In this document: positions 28,579-36,917 of the stretch, piece after piece | Numbering within the stretch: position 1 is the first letter of the stretch | Layout: each line of letters begins with the position of its first letter | Assembly: GCF_030462475.1 (NCBI RefSeq) | Contig: NZ_JASMRZ010000008.1 | Coordinates: 91,021-144,822 of the forward strand | Reading direction: 5' to 3' | DNA length: 53,802 nucleotides | From: Variovorax sp. CAN15 | GTDB taxonomy: Bacteria > Pseudomonadota > Gammaproteobacteria > Burkholderiales > Burkholderiaceae_C | Program-made: the position numbers and the translations under genes | The notes under the pieces: model-generated | What the model saw: the letters and a program-made list of their open reading frames with translations, nothing else | Databases searched by the model: none | What the model was told of the DNA's origin: nothing

Positions 28579-29721
28579 CTACGCCATCGCCACGGCGGCA
28601 CGCAGCTTCGCAACGCGCCGCAAATGCCACGAAGGCGGTCCGAACTGGCCTTCGATGAGCGTGGCGCGGCGCACGTAGTGGCCCACCGCCAATTCTTCGG
28701 TCATGCCCATGCCGCCGTGCAACTGCACCGCGCCCTGGCCCACGGCCTTGCATGCTTTCGCCGCGGCCACCTTGGCGGACGAGACGGCGCGCGCGCGTTC
28801 CGGTGCCGGCGCGGTGCCGATGATTTCGCCCACGCTGGCGGTGAGCGCGGCCGCCTGCTCCAGCGCCATGTGCATGTCGGCCAGCCGGTGCTGCAGCACC
28901 TGGAAGCTCGCGATCGGCACGCCGAACTGCTTGCGCTGGCGCACGTAGTCGAGCGTGTCGCGCATCAGGCGGCGCATGACGCCGACGGACTCGGCGCAGA
29001 TGGCGAGCGTTGCCTCGTCGAGCGCCTGTTCGATCTGCGGCAGCGCGGCGCCTTCGCTGCCCAGCAATGCATCGGCGGGCAAGCGCAGGTCGTCGAAGGC
29101 GATGTCGCCGGCGCGGCCGCCGTCGCGCGTCGGGTAGGCGCGCAGGCGAAGGCCGGGCGTGTTCTTCGGCACGACGAAGAGCGAAAGGCCGGCGCTGCCG
29201 CGCGCGCTCACGAGCAGGTGGCTGGCCCATGGCGCGGCGTGCGCCACGGCCTTGCGGCCGTTGAGGCGGAAGGAGCCGTCGGCTTCGCGCACGGCGTCGG
29301 TTCGCAAGTCGGCGCGGTCGTGCCGGCTCTGCGGTTCGGTGTGCGCGAAGGCGAGCACGGCCTCGCCGGCGACCACGCGAGCGAGCAGCGCATCGGCCTG
29401 CGCGCCGGGGTTGCGCTGCAGCAGGCCCGCGCCGATCACCATCGTCGACAGGTAGGGCTCGGCGGCGAGCGCGCCGCCCAGCGTTTCCATCAGCGCGAGA
29501 TGCGCGGGCATGCCGCCGCCGAGGCCGCCCCGCGATTCGGGCAGCGCCGCGCCGAGCAGGCCGAGCTCGGTGGCGAGGCCGCGCCAGAACGGCGGCGGTG
29601 CGTCGTCGGCCTTGCGCAGCGCATACAGGCGCTGCTCGAAGCCGTGGTTGTCGTCGAGGTAGCGCGCGAGGCTGTCGCGCAGCATGGCCAGGGTGTCGTC
29701 GCGTTCGGTGGTGGCGTTCAT
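28579..29721 (-). CDS. Acyl-CoA dehydrogenase-family protein, probable partner subunit
   Basis: 380 residues with the acyl-CoA dehydrogenase fold: [52 protein letters not shown] and [17 protein letters not shown]. The usual catalytic glutamate positions are not conserved: the helix site reads [12 protein letters not shown] instead of ER, and the C-terminal YxGxxE motif is missing. It follows another acyl-CoA dehydrogenase gene by 11 bp. Paired dehydrogenases of this kind form heterotetramers in actinobacterial steroid side-chain degradation (FadE28-FadE29), so it may be the non-catalytic subunit (inference). Confidence 0.88.
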   Translation of the reverse strand: MNATTERDDTLAMLRDSLARYLDDNHGFEQRLYALRKADDAPPPFWRGLATELGLLGAALPESRGGLGGGMPAHLALMETLGGALAAEPYLSTMVIGAGLLQRNPGAQADALLARVVAGEAVLAFAHTEPQSRHDRADLRTDAVREADGSFRLNGRKAVAHAAPWASHLLVSARGSAGLSLFVVPKNTPGLRLRAYPTRDGGRAGDIAFDDLRLPADALLGSEGAALPQIEQALDEATLAICAESVGVMRRLMRDTLDYVRQRKQFGVPIASFQVLQHRLADMHMALEQAAALTASVGEIIGTAPAPERARAVSSAKVAAAKACKAVGQGAVQLHGGMGMTEELAVGHYVRRATLIEGQFGPPSWHLRRVAKLRAAVAMA

Positions 29722-29732
29722 GGAGCGGCCTC

Positions 29733-30926
29733 TCAGTTCGCCAGCAGATGGGCCGCGACGATGTTGCGCTGCACCTCGTTGGACCCTGCGTAGATCGACG
29801 CCGCGCGGTCGTTGAGGTAGGCCGACATCGAGAACACGGCGTCCTCCGGAACGGGCAGCTCGCCGCCTTGCAGGCCATCGTCCAGCGGCAGGTCGGCGGC
29901 GGCGTAGTGGGCTGCGATTTCGACACCCAGCTCGGTCAGCCGCTGGCGCAGCTCGGAGCCCAGCACCTTGCCCATCGAAGGGCGGATGCCGTGCGGCTCG
30001 CCGCGGGCCTGGGCACGCAGCGATTGCAGCTCGGTGGCCTCGAGCGCGTCGATGGCGCATTCGGCTTCGGCCAGGCGCAGGGCCATGTCGTCGGCCTCGT
30101 GCGTGTCGCCTGCCGCGAAGGCCGCGTCGGCGGCTTGCTGCAGCCGGCGCAGGCGCGCGCGCAGCATCGGCGCCCACGCGCCGCCGCGCTCGTGCTGCAG
30201 CAGGTACTTGGCGATGGTCCAGCCCTGGTTCTCCTCGCCGATGAGCCCTTCGGCCGGCACGCGCACGTCGTCGAAGAACACCTGGTTCAGCTCGTGGTCG
30301 CCCGAGATGCTGATGATCGGCCGGATAGTGATGCCCGGCGCCGGGATGTCGAAGCACAGGAAGCTGATGCCCTGCTGCGGCTTGCCGCCCGAGGCGGTGC
30401 GCACGAGGCAGAACATGCGGTTCGCGTATTGGGCGTGGGTGGTCCAGATCTTGGTGCCGTTGATGACGTAGTGGTCACCGTCCCGCACGGCCTTGCACTG
30501 CAGCGAGGCTAGGTCGGAACCCGACTGTGGCTCCGAGTAGCCCTGGCACCAGTAGTCCTCGCCCGAGCGGATGCCGGGCAGCCAGGCGCGCTTCTGTGCC
30601 TCGGTGCCGAAGGCGATGATCACCGGCGCGACCATGCCGGGGCCCATGGGCGCGCGCGCCGGTGCGTCGGCGGCCGCCAGCTCTGCCGAGAAGATGTAGT
30701 GCTGCATCGGCGTCCAGCCGGTGCCGCCGTGCTCCACCGGCCAATGCGGAACGCTCCAGCCGCGTTTGGCGAGGATGCGGTGCCAGCGGTTGCCGTATTC
30801 GTAGTCGCTGAAGATGCCGGAGCAGCGCCGGCCCGCGATGCGCAGTTCGGGCGTCAGCTCGCGCGCCAGGAAGTCTCGAACCTCGTCGCGGAATGCGGTT
30901 TCCGCGGCCGTGAGTGCCCAGGCCAT
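29733..30926 (-). CDS. Acyl-CoA dehydrogenase, probable catalytic subunit of a pair
   Basis: 397 residues. Flavin and substrate motifs: [37 protein letters not shown], and C-terminal [19 protein letters not shown]. Glutamate in [10 protein letters not shown] sits where isovaleryl-type enzymes have their base. An insertion around residues 260-300 ([16 protein letters not shown]) is typical of FadE-like large variants. It is the first gene of the unit, with a copy of the shared element 61 bp upstream. Start chosen at MAWALTAAE; the longer frame runs through the element and is excluded. Confidence 0.9.
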   Translation of the reverse strand: MAWALTAAETAFRDEVRDFLARELTPELRIAGRRCSGIFSDYEYGNRWHRILAKRGWSVPHWPVEHGGTGWTPMQHYIFSAELAAADAPARAPMGPGMVAPVIIAFGTEAQKRAWLPGIRSGEDYWCQGYSEPQSGSDLASLQCKAVRDGDHYVINGTKIWTTHAQYANRMFCLVRTASGGKPQQGISFLCFDIPAPGITIRPIISISGDHELNQVFFDDVRVPAEGLIGEENQGWTIAKYLLQHERGGAWAPMLRARLRRLQQAADAAFAAGDTHEADDMALRLAEAECAIDALEATELQSLRAQARGEPHGIRPSMGKVLGSELRQRLTELGVEIAAHYAAADLPLDDGLQGGELPVPEDAVFSMSAYLNDRAASIYAGSNEVQRNIVAAHLLAN

Positions 30927-30986
30927 GTGTTTGTCGTCTCCATTCGGGATGCTCCGGCGAGTGTGATGCCGGCGGGGCCGTGCGGC

Positions 30987-31004
30987 ATCGTCGGATCGGA
31001 CGAA
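30987..31004 (-). promoter_or_regulatory. Shared operator-like element, copy D
   Basis: CGTC, six bases, GACG. Minus-strand reading CGTCCGATCCGACGATG, 61 bp before the acyl-CoA dehydrogenase start. Its left flank is identical to that of copy A for 19 bases. Confidence 0.75.
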
Positions 31005-31158
31005 CGTCACCTGGCTACCAGGCACCCACGGTTTTCAGTGGACTTTTGTTTTCATTCGGGATAGCCCGGTACGTCGCCACGCCGCTTTTTGCTTCAATCT
31101 GCCTGGGAGTTGTTCCAGGCGCGAGAAAGAAGAGGCGCCGCCCTGAAGGAGCACCGCA

Positions 31159-31401
31159 GTGAGCACTGTCATTCCCGGCTTCCCGCACGCCAGCGTCGAG
31201 CGGCTGTGCGACTACGAACTGCCGGAGCCGCCTGCCTCCACCCTTTTTTCGAAACCGCCGGAAGCCGAAGGCCCCGAGAAGCTCGCGCTGGCCTGGTGGC
31301 TGTGGATGGACGAGATGGGAAAGAGCGTGCTCCGGTACTACGACGCGTGGCGCGACCAGCTCGACCGCACGACCGCTAACGGCCCCACCCGCAAGGGCTG
31401 A
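31159..31401 (+). CDS. Small hypothetical protein
   Basis: 80 residues from a GTG with AAGGAG eight bases upstream. Soluble, Pro-rich first half, then WWLWMDEMGKSVLRYYDAW, an aromatic helix. No family recognised. It is convergent with the LpxH-like gene, 16 bp away. Confidence 0.6.
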   Translation: MSTVIPGFPHASVERLCDYELPEPPASTLFSKPPEAEGPEKLALAWWLWMDEMGKSVLRYYDAWRDQLDRTTANGPTRKG

Positions 31402-31417
31402 CGACTGGCCGTCCGCC

Positions 31418-32287
31418 TCAGGCGGCGACGGCTTCGCGCTGCGGCGCCGCCTTCGCAGGCACGGGCATGTGCTTCGCCCAGTCGATGATTTCCAGCGTCC
31501 CGTCGGCATGCTCGGCCAGCGCCGTGAGGCTCTCGACCCAGTCGCCGTCGTTGCAGTAGAGGATGCCGTCGATGTCGCGCATCTCGGCATGGTGGATGTG
31601 GCCGCAGACCACGCCCTGCGCGCCGCGCTTGCTGGCCTCGCGCGCCACGGCATTCTCGAAGTCGCCCACGTAGCTCACGGCCCGCTTGACCTTGCCCTTG
31701 AGGTACTTGGACAGCGACCAGTACGGCAGCCCCATGCGCGCGCGCAGCGAGTTGAGGTGGCGGTTGAGCTTGAGCGTGAACTCGTAGAGCGAATCGCCCA
31801 CGTAGGCCAGCCACTTGGCGCACTGGATCACGCCGTCGAACAGGTCGCCGTGGATGATCCAGAGCTTGCGGCCGTCGGCCGTCTCGTGGATCCACTCGTC
31901 GGCCACGTCGATGCCGCCGAAGTTGTGGTGCAGGTACTTGCGGGCGAACTCGTCGTGGTTGCCCGGGATGAAGATCACGCGCGTGCCTTTGCGCGCCTTG
32001 CGCAGCAGCTTCTGGATCACGTCGTTGTGCGCCTGCGGCCAGTACCAGTGCCGCTTGAGCTGCCAGCCGTCGATGATGTCGCCGACCAGGAACAGCGTTT
32101 CGCACTCCGTGTGCTTGAGGAAATCGAGCAGGGCCCGGGCCTGGCATCCGGGGGTGCCCAGGTGCAGGTCGGAGATCCAGAGGGTGCGGAAGTGCAGTGG
32201 CGGACGCCCGCGATCATCGTCCTCGGGGTCGAGGGCCCGGGTCGCGGTGTCGCGCCATGCGCGAAGGAAAGCGTCGTCGCGTTGCAT
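31418..32287 (-). CDS. LpxH-like UDP-2,3-diacylglucosamine diphosphatase family protein
   Basis: 289 residues from the ATG giving MQRDDAFLRAW; an in-frame ATG 84 bp earlier lies in an unlikely leader. Metal motifs of the calcineurin-like fold are in order: WISDLHLG, VGDIIDGW, PGNHDEF, IHGDLFDGV and CGHIHHAE. The length and the YLHHNFGGI segment fit the COG2908 branch that includes LpxH (lipid A pathway), but paralogues of other function exist, and true LpxH is usually about 240 residues. It is divergent from the hydroxylase-YhhN fusion gene. Confidence 0.8.
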   Translation of the reverse strand: MQRDDAFLRAWRDTATRALDPEDDDRGRPPLHFRTLWISDLHLGTPGCQARALLDFLKHTECETLFLVGDIIDGWQLKRHWYWPQAHNDVIQKLLRKARKGTRVIFIPGNHDEFARKYLHHNFGGIDVADEWIHETADGRKLWIIHGDLFDGVIQCAKWLAYVGDSLYEFTLKLNRHLNSLRARMGLPYWSLSKYLKGKVKRAVSYVGDFENAVAREASKRGAQGVVCGHIHHAEMRDIDGILYCNDGDWVESLTALAEHADGTLEIIDWAKHMPVPAKAAPQREAVAA

Positions 32288-32380
32288 GGACGGGTAGGCT
32301 CCCACCGGCGGGTGACCATACGATGGCGACCCCGTGACATCCCGATGACTTGTGGCAGTGCAGCAACGCACAATCGCGCG

Positions 32381-34129
32381 ATGCGACCTGGCCAGATCAT
32401 CGTTCTAGCGACACCCGTCTTCTTCCTGCTGATGGGGATCGAGTTCGCTGTCGGCCGCGCTCGTGCGCGCCGCGGCACGGGGCAGGACACCTACCGCCTC
32501 GCCGACGCCGTCAACAGCGTAGGCCTGGGCATGCTCAGCCAGATCAGCGCGGTGCTCACCGGCCTGCTGCGCATCGGCATCTACACGGCCGTTTATTCGG
32601 CGGTGGCGCTCTTTCCTCAGGAAGCCATGAAGGAGTTCTGGACCGCCTGGTACGGCTGGCTGCTGGCGCTCGTGTTCTACGACTTCTGCTACTACTGGCT
32701 GCACCGCATGGGCCACGAGTCGGCCGTGCTGTGGGCGGCGCACGTGGTGCATCACCAGAGCCAGCACTACAACCTCTCGACCGCGCTGCGCCAGACCTCC
32801 AGTGGCGCGCTGCTGGGCTGGATCTTCTACCTGCCGATGGCGGTGGCGGGCGTGCCGCCGCTGGTGTTCGGCGTGGTGGCGCTCGTCGACCTGCTCTACC
32901 AGTTCTGGGTGCACACCGAGCAGGTGGGCAAGCTGGGCTGGTTCGACCGCTGGTTCTGCTCGCCATCCAACCACCGGGTACACCACGCGGTGAACGACCA
33001 GTACCTCGACCGCAACTACGGCGGCATCCTGATCGTGTGGGACCGCATGTTCGGCACCTTCCGCGAGGAAGGCGAGCGCTGCGTCTACGGTACGCGCGGC
33101 GAACTGCGCAGCTGGGACCCGCTGTGGGCCAACGCCGAGGTCTACTGGGCGCTGGCGAAGGATTCATGGCATGCGCGCAGTTGGACCGACAAGTTGCGCG
33201 TGTGGATCAAGCCGCCCGGCTGGCGGCCGGCCGACGTGGCGGCACGATTTCCCAAGCCGCCCTTCGACATCGCGAAGGTGACGCGCTACGAGCCGGCGGT
33301 GAGCAAGGGCGTGCAGTGGTTCGCGGGCGTCCAGTTCCTGCTGCTGGTCGGGTTCGCGGTGGTGTTCCTGTGGTTCTCCGACCTCATGCCGCTGTCGCAC
33401 TCCGCCGTCTGGCTGGCCGCGCTGACGGCCGCGCTGTGGGCGATCGGCGGTGTGCTGCAGGGGCGGCTTTCGGTCACCGAAGTGCTGCTGATCGAGGCCG
33501 CCGCCCTGGCCACCGCGAGCGCGGCGCTGGGCATCGGCTGGCTGCACTTCGTCTTCAAGCCGCTGGCCCTGTCGATCGCGATCTTCCTGGCCGCCCGGCG
33601 GGCGCTGGCGGGCGGTTCGATCACCGGCTTCGATGGCCTGCTGCTGGCGGGCCTGGTCGCCTCGCTGGCAGGCGACGTGCTGCTGATGGGGCCGGCTGGG
33701 ATGTTCGTGCCCGGCCTCGTGTGCTTCCTGCTGGCCCACCTCGCCTATATCGCGCTGTTCCGCATCGGCGTGGGACTGTTCCCGCGTCCCGGGGCGCTGG
33801 CGGCCACGCTGCTGGTCGGCGCGGGGATGTACGCCTTTCTCTGGCATGGCGGGCTGCCGGCTGCATTGCGGATTCCGGTCGGCGCCTACGTGGTGGTGAT
33901 CGCCTGCATGGCGGCGCAGGCCATCGGGCGCTCGGCGGTGCTGCGCCGGACCGCCCCATCGGCGCCATGGGTGGCGGTGGGCGCCTGCTTCTTCATGCTG
34001 AGCGACTCGCTGCTGGCGATCAACCGGTTCGTGATGCCGCTGCCGCTGGCGCAGCTGTGGGTGCTGGCGACGTACTACGCGGCGCAGGTGTTGATCGTGC
34101 GGCACGCGAGGCGCAAGGCCTTGATTTGA
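32381..34129 (+). CDS. Fatty-acid hydroxylase (sterol desaturase family) fused to YhhN/TMEM86 domain
   Basis: 582 residues, two domains. Residues 1-300 are a membrane di-iron fatty-acid hydroxylase of the AGMO/sterol-desaturase type with the histidine clusters HRMGH (108-112), HVVHHQSQH (121-129) and NHRVHH (about 205-210). Residues 345-582 contain eight or so membrane segments with the YhhN/TMEM86 pattern (LLLAGLVASLAGDVLLMGP, FLLAHLAYIALF). AGMO cleaves alkyl ether lipids and TMEM86 proteins hydrolyse lysoplasmalogen vinyl ethers, so the fusion suggests an ether-lipid processing enzyme (inference). It is an integral inner-membrane protein. The start follows the upstream divergent gene by about 93 bp; no strong Shine-Dalgarno. 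Confidence 0.88.
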   Translation: MRPGQIIVLATPVFFLLMGIEFAVGRARARRGTGQDTYRLADAVNSVGLGMLSQISAVLTGLLRIGIYTAVYSAVALFPQEAMKEFWTAWYGWLLALVFYDFCYYWLHRMGHESAVLWAAHVVHHQSQHYNLSTALRQTSSGALLGWIFYLPMAVAGVPPLVFGVVALVDLLYQFWVHTEQVGKLGWFDRWFCSPSNHRVHHAVNDQYLDRNYGGILIVWDRMFGTFREEGERCVYGTRGELRSWDPLWANAEVYWALAKDSWHARSWTDKLRVWIKPPGWRPADVAARFPKPPFDIAKVTRYEPAVSKGVQWFAGVQFLLLVGFAVVFLWFSDLMPLSHSAVWLAALTAALWAIGGVLQGRLSVTEVLLIEAAALATASAALGIGWLHFVFKPLALSIAIFLAARRALAGGSITGFDGLLLAGLVASLAGDVLLMGPAGMFVPGLVCFLLAHLAYIALFRIGVGLFPRPGALAATLLVGAGMYAFLWHGGLPAALRIPVGAYVVVIACMAAQAIGRSAVLRRTAPSAPWVAVGACFFMLSDSLLAINRFVMPLPLAQLWVLATYYAAQVLIVRHARRKALI

Positions 34130-34158
34130 CTTGCCTCCTCCCCCGCTGGGAGAAGGAC

Positions 34159-35133
34159 CTAGTCCACGCAGCGCTGGATTTCCACCGTCGAGTGACGGAT
34201 CTCCTCGTGCATCGAGAAGCAGGCCCGCACCTGGTCGGCGGTAAGCGTCGGCGAGTGAGTCACCACGGTGAGCGCGCAGGCGTAGGCGTCGCGGCCCACG
34301 CGCCACACGTGCAGGTCGGCCACGCGGGTTTCGGAGTCGGCCAGCATGGTCTCGACGCCTTCGCGGATCTCTTCCGTCACCGGGTGGTCCATCTCGCGGT
34401 CGAGCAGCACCTTGCCGGTCTCCTTCAGCAGCCCCTTGGCCCAGACCGCCACCAGCACCGCGCCGACGATGCCCATCGCTGGGTCGAGCCAGGCCCAGCC
34501 GTAGAACCAGCCGCCCAGCAGCGCCGCGATGGCGAGCACCGAGGTGGCGGCGTCCGCCACGACGTGCAGGTAGGCCGAGCGCAGGTTCAGGTCGTGGCCA
34601 TGGTGATCGTGATGATCGTGGTGGGCATGGTCGTGATGATCGTGCCCGTGGTGGTCATGGCCATGCCCGTGATGATGGTGCGCACCGCCCAGCAGCCGCG
34701 CGCAGACCAGGTTGACCACCAGCCCCAGCACCGCCACGGAAATGGCTTCGGGGTAGTGGATGGCCGCCGGCGACCACAGCCGCTCCAGCGAGCCGAACAC
34801 CATCAGCGCCGCCACGCCCAGCAGCGCCAGCGCGCTCGCGAAGCCGCCGAGCACCTCGATCTTCCAGGTGCCGAAGGCGAAGCGCGGGTCGCGTGCGTAG
34901 CGCCGAGCGGCCGCATAGGCGAAGGCGCTCAGGCCGATGGCCAGCGCGTGGGAGCTCATGTGCCAGCCGTCGGCCAGCAGCGCCATCGAGTTGAACCACC
35001 AGCCGGCACCGATCTCGACGACCATCATCGCGAGGGTGATCCACATCACCAGTCGCGTGCTGCGCTCGGCGGAAGAGGTGTCCGCGCCGAAATGGTGGTC
35101 GTGCTGCCAGGCGCTCAGGTCATGGGTGTGCAT
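34159..35133 (-). CDS. dmeF: CDF-family divalent metal exporter (DmeF-like)
   Basis: 324 residues, six membrane segments and a cytoplasmic C-terminal domain. The N-terminus HDLSAWQHDHHFG is characteristic of DmeF, and the CDF metal sites are seen in NSMALLADGWHMSSHALA and LRSAYLHVVADAATSV. Between segments 4 and 5 is a very His-rich loop (repeated HDHH, about residues 155-182) that probably binds Co, Ni, Zn or Fe ions. DmeF pumps such cations out of the cytoplasm. It is read after ruvB, only five bases beyond its stop, so the two are co-transcribed; this is not a functional link. Confidence 0.88.
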   Translation of the reverse strand: MHTHDLSAWQHDHHFGADTSSAERSTRLVMWITLAMMVVEIGAGWWFNSMALLADGWHMSSHALAIGLSAFAYAAARRYARDPRFAFGTWKIEVLGGFASALALLGVAALMVFGSLERLWSPAAIHYPEAISVAVLGLVVNLVCARLLGGAHHHHGHGHDHHGHDHHDHAHHDHHDHHGHDLNLRSAYLHVVADAATSVLAIAALLGGWFYGWAWLDPAMGIVGAVLVAVWAKGLLKETGKVLLDREMDHPVTEEIREGVETMLADSETRVADLHVWRVGRDAYACALTVVTHSPTLTADQVRACFSMHEEIRHSTVEIQRCVD

Positions 35134-35138
35134 GGGGA

Positions 35139-36203
35139 TCAGGCTCCAAAGAGATCGGGGCCGTCGGCGCGGCCGGAAGGCGGGGCCACGCCGAGGTGGC
35201 GGTAGGCGGCCAGCGTGGCGATGCGCCCGCGCGGCGTGCGCTGCAGGTAGCCCTGCTGGATCAGGTACGGCTCGATCACGTCCTCGATGGTGTCGCGCTC
35301 CTCGCCGATGCTGGCGGCGACGTTGTCGAGCCCCACCGGGCCGCCGTCGAAGCGGTGGATCACGGCCTCCAGCAGCTTGCGGTCCATCAGGTCGAAGCCC
35401 TGCGGATCGACGTCGAGCATGGCCAGCGCCCTGTGCGCGATGTCTTCGGTGATGCGGCCGTTGCCCTTGACCTCGGCATAGTCGCGCACGCGGCGCAGCA
35501 GCCGGTTGGCGATGCGGGGCGTGCCGCGCGAACGGCGGGCGATCTCGAAGCCGCCGGCGGCGTCGGTCTCCACCTTGAGCAGGCCGGCGCTGCGGTGCAC
35601 GATCAGCGCGAGTTCTTCGGGCGTGTAGAACTCCAGCCGCGCGACGATGCCGAAGCGGTCGCGCAGCGGGTTGGTCAGCATGCCGGCGCGGGTGGTGGCG
35701 CCCACCAGGGTGAAGGGCTGCAGGTCGAGCTTGATGCTGCGCGCCGCGGGGCCCTCGCCGATCATGATGTCGATCTGGTAGTCCTCCAGCGCGGGATACA
35801 GGATTTCCTCGACGACCGGGCTCAGCCGGTGGATCTCGTCGATGAAGAGCACGTCGTTCGGCTCCAGGTTGGTCAGCAGCGCCGCCAGGTCCTTGGGCTT
35901 CTCGAGCACGGGGCCGGAAGTCTGGCGCAGGTTCACGCCCAGCTCGGCCGCGATGATGTGCGACAGCGTGGTCTTGCCCAGGCCCGGCGGGCCGAAAAGC
36001 AGCACGTGGTCGAGGGCTTCCTGCCGCTTGCGCGCGGCGCCGATGAAGATCTCGAGCTGCTCGCGCACCTTGGCCTGGCCGACGTATTCGTCGAGCAGCT
36101 TGGGGCGCAGGGCCCGCTCTATCGCCTCTTCGTTGGGCGAAGCGGGGGCCGCGGACACCACGCGTTGGGGAGCGGGCGCGAAATCGTCTGTCTGGATGGT
36201 CAT
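35139..36203 (-). CDS. ruvB: Holliday junction branch-migration DNA helicase RuvB
   Basis: 354 residues, typical length. AAA+ motifs: Walker [10 protein letters not shown] (71-79), Walker [11 protein letters not shown], sensor [20 protein letters not shown], and the C-terminal winged helix ([18 protein letters not shown]). It forms the hexameric motor that with RuvA moves Holliday junctions. Its partner ruvA lies 7 kb away on the same strand, with an opposite-strand operon between. The ATG is preceded by no strong Shine-Dalgarno. Confidence 0.97.
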   Translation of the reverse strand: MTIQTDDFAPAPQRVVSAAPASPNEEAIERALRPKLLDEYVGQAKVREQLEIFIGAARKRQEALDHVLLFGPPGLGKTTLSHIIAAELGVNLRQTSGPVLEKPKDLAALLTNLEPNDVLFIDEIHRLSPVVEEILYPALEDYQIDIMIGEGPAARSIKLDLQPFTLVGATTRAGMLTNPLRDRFGIVARLEFYTPEELALIVHRSAGLLKVETDAAGGFEIARRSRGTPRIANRLLRRVRDYAEVKGNGRITEDIAHRALAMLDVDPQGFDLMDRKLLEAVIHRFDGGPVGLDNVAASIGEERDTIEDVIEPYLIQQGYLQRTPRGRIATLAAYRHLGVAPPSGRADGPDLFGA

Positions 36204-36290
36204 TGGGTAAGGGTCTGCGTCGGCAAGTTTAGTCCTTGGGCCAGACTGGCAGAATGCTTCGGCACATAACAAACGAGGGGAAGACAGCAC

Positions 36291-36917
36291 GTGTCGATCT
36301 ACGAACTGAAGCCGCGTTTCCAGGCCCTGCTGCGGCCGCTGGTGGTCCGCCTGCATGCGATGGGCGTCACCGCCAACCAGGTCACGCTGGCGGCATGTGT
36401 CGTGTCGATCGCGCTCGGGCTCTGGCTCTTCTTCGCCGCGCCCTCGCTGGCGGCCTTCGGGCTCATCCCGCTGTGGATGTTCCTGCGCATGGCCTTCAAC
36501 GCCATCGACGGCATGCTGGCGCGCGAGCACAACCAGCGGAGCAAGCTCGGCGCCTTCCTCAACGAACTGACCGACGTGGTCTCCGACGCGGCGCTGTACC
36601 TGCCTTTCGCGCTGGTGCAGCCCTTCGGCGGCTTCTGGATCGGCACCGTCATCGTGCTGGCCGGGCTGAGCGAATTCGCCGGCGCGCTGGGCCCCACCGT
36701 GGGCGCCTCGCGCCGCTACGACGGCCCGCTGGGCAAGAGCGACCGGGCCTTCGTGTTCGGCGCGCTCGGCCTGTACGTGGCGCTGGGCGGGCCGCTGCCG
36801 GGCTGGACGGCCTGGCTGATGCCGCTTCTGGCCGCGCTCGTGGCCTGGACCACCATCAACCGCATCCGCCGGGCACTGGCGGAGGCAGACGACAAGAATT
36901 CCACAGGGACTCAATGA
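36291..36917 (+). CDS. CDP-alcohol phosphatidyltransferase family membrane enzyme
   Basis: 208 residues from a GTG. The family signature DG-x2-AR-x8-G-x3-D-x3-D is complete (begins DGMLAREH, ends LTDVVSD, about residues 73-99). Some six membrane segments. Such enzymes swap CMP in CDP-diacylglycerol for an alcohol (glycerol phosphate, serine, inositol phosphate), making a phospholipid; the alcohol here is unknown. It is the first gene of a coupled plus-strand operon; its stop overlaps the next start (ATGA). Confidence 0.88.
   Translation: MSIYELKPRFQALLRPLVVRLHAMGVTANQVTLAACVVSIALGLWLFFAAPSLAAFGLIPLWMFLRMAFNAIDGMLAREHNQRSKLGAFLNELTDVVSDAALYLPFALVQPFGGFWIGTVIVLAGLSEFAGALGPTVGASRRYDGPLGKSDRAFVFGALGLYVALGGPLPGWTAWLMPLLAALVAWTTINRIRRALAEADDKNSTGTQ

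Noticed and set aside
25757..28678. 973-codon open frame on the plus strand
   Set aside because: It lies wholly antisense to three well-recognised acyl-CoA genes, its product is His/Arg/Asp-rich with no domain, and it has no ribosome binding site. It is an effect of high G+C content.
34600..34690. Repetitive GTGATCATGG-like DNA, at first like a tandem array
   Set aside because: It encodes the His-rich loop of the CDF transporter; the unit is not regular enough for a CRISPR or operator array.
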